Positions 55,294 to 64,000 of a stretch of 64,000 nucleotides of DNA are shown here, piece after piece. The notes below the pieces were generated by a model that was not told the DNA's origin, did not search any database, and saw only the letters and a program-made list of their open reading frames with translations. Within the stretch, counting starts at the first letter, position 1. Each line of letters begins with the position of its first letter. Where the stretch lies: positions 247,415,721 through 247,479,720 of the forward strand of contig CM019067.1 of assembly GCA_009667805.1 (NCBI GenBank). The letters run 5' to 3'. A program made the translations under genes and the position numbers. Origin of the DNA: Leptobrachium leishanense. Taxonomy: Eukaryota; Chordata; Amphibia; Anura; Megophryidae.

Positions 55294-56034
55294 AACCCCT
55301 TAGTGACCGGGCAGTTTTATGAAAATCCGTCCTTTAGTGCCCGCTGCTTTTTTTACGTTTCTGGGCTGTTAGTGGTTAGGTCACATTTTCCTCTTACTCA
55401 TTTATGCAACCGACACATATTATATACAGTTTTTCCCGCCATTAAGGCTAGGGTCAGATGAACGCATTTTTATGTTGTCTGTGAAAAAGTGCGTTCGAAC
55501 GAATGGACGCATTTTTTCCCGGAATACGTGATAGTGGTCATACTATGCGCATTTTCGTCCGTGATTTTGTACGGATCATCAATAAAACTCTTTTTGTGTC
55601 TGGACGTTATGTTGGCCGGACATTAGCAGTGTCTGACATCTCCAATTCACGCACACACGCCGCTAGCGGACGCAGCGCACTCTGTACGTCAGTACCTGCG
55701 GTTTCACGTTCTCGAAAAAATGCGTTCATTTTCCACTTGCGTTGCGCAGCCGGACTTTTGTGCGACCGTACTTCGTATATTGGCCGTCATTGCCCGGCAT
55801 CTGCTGCTAGCACGGCCGTGATTAAGTGCGCCAGAACGCGCGTTCGCACTGCCTCAGTCTGACCCTAGCCTAAATGGACTTTCTAAAAATACCATTATTT
55901 CCATCATATCCTATAAAAACACACTTTTTCGTAATTTATTCCTCAAAATCTACAACCGCCAAAAAAAGGCCCCAGCTAAATAGTATCAAAAGTCCCGAGA
56001 ATAGAAATACCCAGTTTTTACATGTTTTTGCTTT
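55294..56034. mobile_element. TTAA-element fragment (ACCCCTTAGTGACC) split by MITE M
   Basis: Starts TTAACCCCTTAGTGACCGGG and runs through CCGTCCTTTAGTGCCCG to MITE M, then continues TGGACTTTCTAAAAATACC and CAAAATCTACAACCGCC up to the next TTAA at 56035. A matching right end is not seen, so it is partial. Confidence 0.5.
55446..55870 (+). mobile_element. Harbinger-like MITE M (subfamily 2)
   Basis: Ends GGCTAGGGTCAGATGAACGC and complement TCAGTCTGACCCTAGCC, flanked by TAA on both sides (55443-55445 and 55871-55873). The 119-codon frames in L and M are repeat artefacts. Confidence 0.85.
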
Positions 56035-56038
56035 TTAA

Positions 56039-56773
56039 CCCCTTCAGTGCTGAGCCAGTTCACCTATGTGCGCTGAGCTCATCATGACCGTTTTATGCTC
56101 AAAATTTTTAGATGCCAGCCTAGGTCCTATTTAATTAACCCCCCAGACAAAAAAAATAAAACAATTTTTAAATTTTTTTTTTTTATTATGTTTTTTGCAC
56201 CAAACCTGGTCATGTTTGGTATCATTGGAAAGGCCATGATCAGGAGATCAGGAGATAGGGGATCCCCTATCTCCACTTGGCAGCTAGGGGGTTAACTGCC
56301 CCACTGACGTTCTCACACATATGGTGAGGATGTCAGTGGGTGGGGGGTGACCCAGAGGCTTGGCTGACATCCAGGATGTCAGCCATCTCCAGGTTTGAAT
56401 CGCGATTTGGCGCCGAATCGCGATCTGGCAGCGAACATGGTTAAATATAGACTCTCCCCTTTCCCGTTGTGCAATTATTTTTGTTTCTAGCCCTAATGGT
56501 TGGGAAGATAGAGGACTCCAAAGGAGCCCCCCTCCCTGGATTTTAGTGCAGGCGCCGGTGGGCGCCTGTCGATGACGTCATCACGCAGCGTGATGACGTC
56601 ATCGTGCCTGCCAGCCCCCCAGAAACAGCGCAGCAGACTTCCAGCCTGCCAGAACACCGTGGGAGCCAGCGAGGGAGGTAAGTATCAGGCGGGAGGTAGG
56701 TTAGGAGTCGCTGAAGTACCATGTACGTCCGCGGGACTAAGGGAGTCATGGTACGTCAGCAGTCGGGAAGGGG
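56039..56773. mobile_element. TTAA-target non-autonomous element (CCCCTTCAGTGC)
   Basis: TTAA at 56035-56038 and 56774-56777. Ends CCCCTTCAGTGCTGAGCC and complement CCCCTTCCCGACTGCTG. Contains GACATCCAGGATGTC and AATCGCGATTTGGCG hairpins, a TGACGTCA palindrome (56571-56603) and GAGGTAAGTAT (56675-56685), a strong splice donor on the plus strand. Non-coding. Confidence 0.8.
56571..56603. promoter_or_regulatory. double CRE-like palindrome
   Basis: GATGACGTCATCACGC followed by its mirror GCGTGATGACGTCATC gives two TGACGTCA octamers, the consensus binding site of CREB/ATF factors, within the TTAA element. Function is inferred from motif only. Confidence 0.45.
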
Positions 56774-56779
56774 TTAAAA

Positions 56780-57205
56780 AAACTGCTTATTCTTTTCATT
56801 TTCAGCAAAAGTCTTTATTTATTTAACACATTTTTGCATTATTTTTGATGGAATTTTTGTTTCCCTTTTTTTGTTTTTTTTAAAGGCATTTTTTTATTCT
56901 GTAACAGACCTTTTTTAGCGTATTTAAAGGAACTTTTTATTATTTAGACACATTTTAATAAATTTTTATTGGTTTAAACACCTATTAGGAGAAAAGTAGA
57001 GTTCTATTTTGTATTTTTGCAGTTCGGTGGATTTCGCCGATGCCTTTTGGTGCTCTTCAGTGATGTTCTCCAACTTTTTTGTGGGGCTTCGGCGATTCCA
57101 TCTTTGCCACACTATGATGACCCTACAGTGAATATTGAATTCACAGCAGTTTTGACGAAAAAGATTCGTTAAAGTGCATAGCACTTTGTGAATAACCCAT
57201 TACAA
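56780..57205. repeat. interspersed repeat, copy 2 of a pair with 52892-53410
   Basis: TTATTCTTTTCATTTTCAGC, TGTAACAGACCTTTTTTAGC, GTTCGGTGGATTTCGCCGA, GTGAATATTGAATTCACAGC and CACTTTGTGAATAACCC in the same order as copy 1. Confidence 0.6.
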
Positions 57206-59755
57206 AACAAGATAGCAGAGCTCCAAGAGGTCTCAACAAGGATTATAATGTGAAGGCCTTCATGTACTATACTCACTATTGTTATATTATTATGTAACAC
57301 ATGTTATAATTTTGTTTTCTTTTTTGTTTTAGAATTCCTGTGTATTCCAGTTTGTTTTCCTGCTTGTTCCCTATGATAAAAACTCTAGTGGGTATTCTTG
57401 TAAGAAGAATGGGGAGTCTTCCAAATCGTTATGATGTTTACTTAAGGAGCTATTCACTATGCTTCCTTGTTACCTGTAGCTGTAAACAGTAAAGATCACC
57501 ATTATTGCAACTACGTATAACTTTGGCTATCCAGAGAAGCACAATTCTATGTTTTCAGGAAAAGTTTCTCCAAACAACTGTAAAGAATGACACTACCGTT
57601 ATTCTGCAATACAAGAAATAAAAAGATCCTCTTGTTGGGTGAAAACGTTGTCCAGGCCCACTGTAGTGGAATTTGTCCCCTTATTTAAACAAAATAAAAA
57701 AGCTGGAAAAGATAAGGCGAAAAAGACAAAACCGCACAGAACCAAATGCGGAATTGTCGGATATAATCTCTGCACGTGAATACAATACATTATATATTGG
57801 ACTTCTCAGCCAAGCCTCCAATATGGCAGGGATTATTATTTCATAAGAAACTTATACGAGACACAAATATCAATCATTTATATTTCCTAGAAATTCTCCT
57901 AAATTCTTTTAATTGTCTGTGTTTTGCTTTGAAGAATACAATAATCAATAATCGGATAAAAACATATATATATTTATTACGTATACAAAAAAGTTTCAAA
58001 TCTCCTATCATAAACAAAGATTTATAAACCACAATCCATCAGCACATAAGAACTAGCTTCACAATATATGTATCTCCTGTTAGTAACTGCATGTATGATT
58101 AATATCATTTACCTTATCAGTTAGTAACTAATACACAAATGGTTAATAAACATTTCTGCTTAATACAACATGCATTTCCCAGCAAACAATGTTTAACCAG
58201 CTAGATATTATAGATATATATATATATATATATATATATATCTATACTACATGGATCAACAAAAGATGAGTTAATTTAAAATAATAAGTAATAAAACTTA
58301 TTTAGTGAATCCTCCCCTAATCTCGAGAATTAAACTTCTAATCTTTTGTTTTTTTATTTTGTAGTTATATAATTCCTTGCTTATTAATTTCAATCACAGT
58401 AATTTCCAAATTCAATATATATATCTGTATCAATCCTACAACAGTCTCTTTTAGGATAAATCCTTATGTCCACTTCTTCATATTTCTATCTGCAGAATAG
58501 AAATATTTAGACTTTTGGAGCTACCAAGAATCTGAGAAATCTCAGTCTGTATGTTGCAAGAAATCTACAAATATATAATTTACATTAACGCCTTAATTTA
58601 AATAGCTCTCATACATTACCTCTCCAATCTGGATTTTGATGAGTCTTCCTTGGAATTCCTTATGTAATGTTTTGGAATATGTGAAGATTATCAATATCAG
58701 ATAATCAATGCATGTAAGTTAGAGATTTGGTGAGAGCCTTATGTGCATTGTCCTGGAATCTGCATGCATTGTGGTGTGAGTCTCTGAATGTCGGAATGCT
58801 TGCAACCAACATTGCCGCTTCAATTATAGTCAATTTGACGTCACTAGCAATATCCTTCATTATATCAAATATAATATTTGCTATCCTCTAGAGGGCAGTG
58901 TTGCACTTGTCAATTAATTCCACATTTAATTTTAATATCTCTTATCTCGTGTCAAAAGGTCAATTTGACTTAACAAAGACCCTCTCTCTCACCAGTATAG
59001 ACATTATGTCTCTACATGTCATATCAAATTTATATCCTCACTCCTTTCAAAGTTTTACTGAGTCTTTATCAGTTGAATTATTTTCTAGTTAACTCAACAG
59101 AATCTATTCTTCAATAATTATACTATTTACCACTTAAACTCTCTACAATATAAATTGGAGCGTCTATTTTCTACTGTAAACATAATAAAATATACCTTGA
59201 TTATAAACATATATTTTGTGAATATATTTTACCTTACAAAGATATTAACTCTTATATTCCTATACCCAAAAAAAACAAAATCTCTTTTTGTTTTAAAGAC
59301 TTAAAACAGACCAATAAATTTAATTATGACAGATCTTAGCACTTAGCTCGGGCATTATATCACGCAAAGACATTTAAGGTTCTTTCATGTCTGGTATTTT
59401 TAAAAAATATGTAAGATCTCACCCAGCCATGAACTCTGTAAAAAAAATCTCAGTTCATTTCTAACTAGGGAAATTTGGAAAAAAAAAAAGACTGTCTTTA
59501 AAAACAAAATGGCTACAGGCATCCATTTTAACTTTTTTCCCTTCCAATATACCTGACAGATTGGACAAATGGAAAGGAAACACTGCAAACACAGGCCCCT
59601 ATTTACGACTGTATTACAACTGATCCACTGTTTTAGTGGCTAGAATCGTAATCGTTTGGACCAGGTTGCTAGTGGCAGTCATGCCTTACTGTTGCTAGTA
59701 TCAGTTCTTTGAGTCCCTTCCCTAGGACTACATGGAGAGAAGCGCAGCCCTGTGG
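57206..59755. other. AT-rich stretch, no gene recognised; (TA)n at 58211-58242
   Basis: About 2.5 kb of markedly AT-rich DNA with scattered short frames. The only clear structure is a TA microsatellite (ATATATAT with GATA/TATC edges). No repeat family from elsewhere in the window is recognisable. Confidence 0.45.
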
Positions 59756-59759
59756 GGTC

Positions 59760-60330
59760 CTGCTTGGATCCCAAAAAGACACCAGAAACTATTAGTTCCC
59801 AGTGTATTACTGCACAAAGTCAGAGAAGGCGGTGGATCGTGCCGACCTTTGCAACCCAGAATCAGAGATAAATTATGTATTTTTTCAGCTAAACAAAATC
59901 ACTTAACACTAAGGCCGGGTGCACAAGAGCGCACCTCGTGCGCCCGTGCGCACGCATTTACTGGCACCCGTAGCACCATGTGATGCTAAGACGGGGCCGG
60001 TCACAGGCTTGTACGCATGCACGAACTGCACACGCTGCAAGGGTCCGCCTAGAAAACCTCCCCTTTGCAGCACTGAGGGGAGGGCAGGCAGACGTCGAGT
60101 GGAAGGAATGTCCACTCTCACGAACGTTCCTTCCACTCTGAGTACACTCGTGTGCACCCGGCCTAAGGTGTCTCAGATGCTATCCTTTGCAGAATACCTG
60201 GTAGAGCCATGAAGAACAAGCTAGAGTGGAATAGTTCATACTTGTGTCGAGAATGGTTCCTATACTAAATATAGGGGATGTTAATTAACAGTAAGCAGTC
60301 GCAACACCTGGATTGTAATCTCCGTCTCAG
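59760..60330. repeat. diverged interspersed repeat, copy 2, hosting MITE O
   Basis: Blocks GCGGTGGATCGTGCC, CAAAATCACTTAACAC and GGGGATGTTAATTAACAG recur from 1136-1490. Confidence 0.4.
59913..60163. mobile_element. Harbinger-like MITE O (subfamily 3 variant)
   Basis: Ends GGCCGGGTGCACAAGAGCGC and complement CTCGTGTGCACCCGGCC, flanked by TAA on both sides (59910-59912 and 60164-60166). The interior GACGGGGCC and GTGGAAGGAATGTCCA match F and G. Confidence 0.8.
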
Positions 60331-60420
60331 TCACAATAGCGACTCAAGTCGTTAATATTGCATATAACAGTTCATTTCAATTAGGGCCCACTATTGGGAG
60401 GCATTGAAAGAAGAGAGGAG

Positions 60421-63400
60421 TAGTGATGAGCCGAACACCCCCGTGTTCGGTTCGCATTTGAACTCGAACAATTTCAAAAGCTCGAGTTCGAACTTGAACA
60501 CGAACCGAACTCAATGCAAGTCAATGGGACTCGAAAGTTCGATTTTTAGAGTGCCCTCCAAGAGGGCATATATGCAAGATATTGCCATAAAGTTGTATGG
60601 GGGTCTGGGTAGTGGCCTGGGGGACAGGAAACAAGGACAAAAAGTTTAAAAAAAAGTTTTTAAAGGCACAGTGAGTTTTCCATGAAATAAAGGTTAAGAA
60701 TAAAAACGAAAAATTCCTTCAAATATCGTGCTTAGGAGGTCCCCATAACCTGCCCGTGAAGTGGTGGATTTGTAGGATGTATAGAAACATTTAAAAACAA
60801 AAAATGACATTTCAAATGACGGTAAATGGTTTTCCTTTAATCTATTCATAAACAACTGCTTGGGGCGGCAGCCTGTATGAAAAGAGAAGATGTTTTAGGA
60901 CACGCAGAACAAGTTTAGTGATTTTTTTTGGCTAAATTATGGTGAAACTTATGCAGGCTTTGGATGAAAGTAACAATAGGTGCTTTAAAATTGGGCCTTT
61001 AGTGTCGGCAACAGTGCCATCACACCATAACCCCTCTGTGGTATTGTGGAAGAGTGCAGGGTTGGACCCTGTGGTCAAATATTAAAATGATATGAATCTG
61101 GTACAGGCGTCAGTGCACCCAAATATTGTGCCTTTGGTGGCAGCAAGTGCCTTCACACCATAACCCCTTTGCGGTATTGTGGAAGAGTGCAGTGGTGGAG
61201 GTTTTGGGAATGCAGAAGAGATCCCCAATCTATTCAGTTACGTCAGCATCAGGGGATTGATAGCTGCTGATCCAGGACTGATTCATTTTTATAAATGTCA
61301 GCCGGTCTACAGAGTTGGTGGACAGATGCACTCTTTTGTCTGTGACAAAACCTCCTGCGGCACTGAACGTCCTTTCAGAAAGCACGCTGGATGAAGGGCA
61401 ATCTAGTAGCTGCATAGCATATTGGCTAAATTCTGGCCAGTGATCCAATCTCAACACCCAGTAAGCCAGTGGATAATCTGGTGTAAAGGTATCCAGGTCT
61501 GCCCTTGCCCCTAGGTAGTCCTGCACCATATGGTGAAGACGCTGGCAATGGGTGCCTACATTTGACGTCCCTGGGCGTCGTGGACTAAAAAAATTGGAAA
61601 AGGCATCAGTCAAGCGGCCCCCTTCACCGCCCTTCCTCTGATAAACAGCAGCCTCAGAAGCACCTGTGTCATCAGTTGGTAACCTACCAGTGTCTGGAAA
61701 GGTGTTACACAAGTGTCGCTTTAGAGCGTCCTCAAGTTGTTTCATCCTGTGCTCCCTCTGTGCGGGCAGGATGAGCGCTGCAACTTTACCCTTGTATCGT
61801 GGATCAAGAAGGCTTGCCAACCAGTAATGATCCCTCTCCTTGATAGCACAAATCCTGGGGTCCCTTTAGCAGGCTTTGCAGGATAAGGGAGCCCATGCCG
61901 CCTAGGTTGGAGGTGGTATTAGCTTCCGAGTCTTCCTGGTCAATGAGGATGACCCCATCGTGCACTTCCTCCTCCCAGTCATGTACTAGTTCTTGGGTTT
62001 CTGGGCACACAAAACCCTCCCTTGAGGAATCCCCACCTTCAATGCCCCCACTACTTAAATATTCCTCCTCCTCCTCCTCCTGTCTGATCTGAGGACCTGC
62101 AGGAATGCTGTCTGCGTAAAGACTGGGGCCTTGAGAGCTAGGGAAGGCCTCCTCTCCCTCCTGCTGCTCTGTCTCTAGTGCCACATCTATAATTCTTTGC
62201 AAAGTGCGCTCCAGCAGGAACACTAAAGGAATTATGTCACTGATGCATGCACTGTTCCTGCTCACCATCCTCGTTGCCTCCTCAAATGGTGACCATACAG
62301 TGCATGCATCCTTGATCATCAGCCACTGCGGGGGGAACCAAGTTGATCCGAACCTGTCCTTGTGCCATACTCACACAGGTACTCATTGATGGCCCTCTGC
62401 TGCTTGTGCAGACGCTGCAGCATTGCTAATGTCGAGTTCCACCTGGTGGGCATGTCACAGATCAGACGGTTTGTGGGAAGGTGGAATTGTCTTTGAATTT
62501 CTGCCAGGCGAACACTTGCTGGGAATGACCGTCTGAAGTGGCTGCAGACTTTTCTGGCCTGGCTGAGAAGCTGTGCCAGCCCTGGGTACCTGGTTAGGAA
62601 ATGCTGTACCACCAGATTTAGGACGTGTGCTAGGCATGGTACATGAGTCAACTTACCCTGGCGTAGGGCGGAGAGAAGGTTGCTGCCATTATCACAGACG
62701 ACCATTCTCAGCTCAAGCTGGTGTGGTGTTAACCATCTCTGCACCTGCCCCTGCAGAGCTGACAGATTTTCTGGCTCGGTGTGGCTCCTGTTCCCTAAAC
62801 AAACCAGCTCAAGCACAGTATGGCATCATTTTGCTTGCGCCATTGCGTAGCCCCTGCCACACGTCGGTTTAACTGCCACTTTGCCTGAGACATAGAAGGA
62901 GGAAGAAGAGGTGGTGGAGCAGACAGACCTCATACAAGCAGCTTTCTGGAGGCGTGGTGGATGAGCAAGCTCCAGCACAGAGCCTCATCCTGGATCCCTC
63001 CCAAATGCAATCAGAGTTACCCAGTGTGCCGTGAAGGAAATGTAACGGCCCTGTCCATGCTTGCTGGACCACGTGTCTAAAGTCATGTGCACCTTGCTGC
63101 TGACTGCCTTTCCCAATAACTCAATAACATTGTCTTCCACGTGCTGGTATAGTGCTGAAATGGCCTTCCGTGAAAAGAAATGGCGTTTTGGAATCTGCCA
63201 CTGTGGTACAGCACATTCAGCAAGTTCACAGAAGGAAGCAGAGTCCACCAGCTGGAAAGGCAGGAGCTGTAATGCGAGTCATTTTGCTAAGCTGGCATTT
63301 AGACGCTGTGCTTGGGGATGGTTGGTTGGGACTATATTTTTTTTACGCTGCAGCAGTTGGGGCAATGTAATCTGACTGCGTAAATCTTCAGCTGATGGGA

Positions 63401-64000
63401 TGCTGTCACATTCTGAGGAAGGACGTGGTACACCCATTACTGTAGCATCATCCCTGTCCGTGGAGGTTGTAGGCAATGACATGGCAGGACATATAGTGGG
63501 GGAAGAGACAGATGAGGAGGAGGAGGACCTATGCAAAGTGTTGTGCCAACGGGATGCATGGCAGGTGGTCATATGTCACCTCAAGCACGTGGTACCCAAG
63601 CATGGGATGTCTTTCCCATGCTTGATCATCATCTGACATAGATTACAAATAGCAACGGTGCGGTCTGCTGCACATTTATTTAATACCTCCCAGACAGCAG
63701 ACTTCCTGTACATGTGCTTTGATACAACAGCGTTCTGCACCTGAGCAGCTGTGACTTCTGATGCCTTGGACTGGCTATGGTTGGTCATAGAGGACGTTCT
63801 GCCTCGTTTTTGTTGTGCCTCCTCCTCCTCCCTTGACTCCTCTGTTCGATTAGGCACCCAGGTGGAGTCAGTGACCTCATCATCGTCATCACCCCCTATC
63901 TCCTTGTCACTGGAGCCAACTTGGCGGTATGCTGCAGCTGCTGGGGCAACATGAGTGCCAGTTATTTGTGTGTCACTGGCACCCCCTTCCTCCAGGTTGA
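60421..64000 (-). mobile_element. decayed autonomous hAT element (TAGGGATGAGC family), 3' end to window edge
   Basis: The left edge TAGTGATGAGCCGAACACCC is the 3'-type terminus shared with 12214 and 29423. 60500-61040 is the untranslated 3' region kept by the derivatives, including AGAGTGCCCTCCAAGAGGGC, AGGAGGTCCCCATAACCTGC and AGTGTCGGCAACAGTGCC. The transposase remnant follows. The 5' end lies beyond 64000, so size and target duplication cannot be checked. Confidence 0.9.
61230..63998 (-). pseudogene. hAT transposase with BED zinc finger, partial and disrupted
   Basis: A hAT transposase, which would excise and insert the element with an 8-bp duplication. On the minus strand, from the right edge, there is an acidic leader and a BED finger with the Cys pair in ICNLCQ and the His part in HMTTCHA, broken by an in-frame TGA (63573-63575). 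Then comes the first catalytic Asp in MTLDTWSSKHGQG, the second in VVCDNGSN, the CLAHVLNLVVQ and DMPTRWNST blocks, an acidic spacer, SLLDPRYKGK, and the C-terminal dimerisation block with the catalytic Glu in SSSVLSERTFSAAGG, ending at 61230. Further stops fall near 63277, 62983 and 62830. Frame shifts occur at a C-run near 62325 and near 61858. Two of the stops read as CGA to TGA changes, typical of CpG decay. The N-terminus lies outside the window. Confidence 0.92.

Noticed and set aside
54773..55862. Two nearly identical 119-codon frames on opposite strands
   Set aside because: They lie in inverted MITEs L and M. No codon bias or domain, and the other copies of the family do not keep the frame.

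Overview
The window looks like intergenic DNA from a large vertebrate nuclear genome, most likely an anuran amphibian. I infer this from the mix of decayed Tc1, hAT, TTAA-target and Harbinger-like DNA transposons, CR1/L2-type LINE tails, a tRNA-Val-derived SINE, and abundant microsatellites and minisatellites. I see no convincing host protein-coding exon and no intact gene. Every long open frame is either a broken transposase or reverse transcriptase, or the translation of a tandem repeat.

Layout. 1-5.9 kb: small non-autonomous elements (a Harbinger-like MITE, a long-TIR MITE, a TTAA-flanked element) and a 5'-truncated Tc1. 6.1-8.7 kb: two minisatellites, a GC-rich palindrome and a hAT fragment. 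12.2-14.3 kb: a hAT element with a perfect 8-bp target duplication, hosting a solo-LTR-like insertion (perfect 5-bp duplication) and a small MITE. 15.6-21.5 kb: a foldback element and two further Tc1 elements. 22-31 kb: TTAA elements, SINEs, foldbacks, a CAGGGCCGGCCC-type hAT, an internally deleted hAT derivative with a TATA box, and a 30-bp minisatellite. 32-36.5 kb: a tail-to-tail pair of hAT composites riddled with Harbinger-like insertions. 38.0-39.8 kb: a CAGTGGCGTAGC-type hAT carrying a 1.26-kb minisatellite. 40-57 kb: many more Harbinger-like MITEs, LINE fragments and TTAA elements. 57-60 kb: AT-rich DNA with little structure. 60.4-64 kb: a decayed hAT element with a BED-finger transposase on the minus strand, running off the right edge.

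How the parts relate. The hAT at 60.4 kb shares its ends and 3' region with the deletion derivatives at 12.2, 28.4, 32 and 34 kb, so it represents their source family. The Harbinger-like MITEs (17 counted) have no transposase here, but several sit inside repeats whose empty paralogues also lie in the window, which gives their target duplications directly.

The most unusual signal is a shared internal cassette. Four elements, at least three of them with different terminal repeats, carry the same minisatellite (core CAGCTCACACATGGATAT..TGCCCC) beside a long GC-rich palindrome. Near-consensus 5' splice donors lie in or next to those palindromes, and at 38.2-38.4 kb both arms hold a perfect 11-base match to the 5' end of U1 snRNA.
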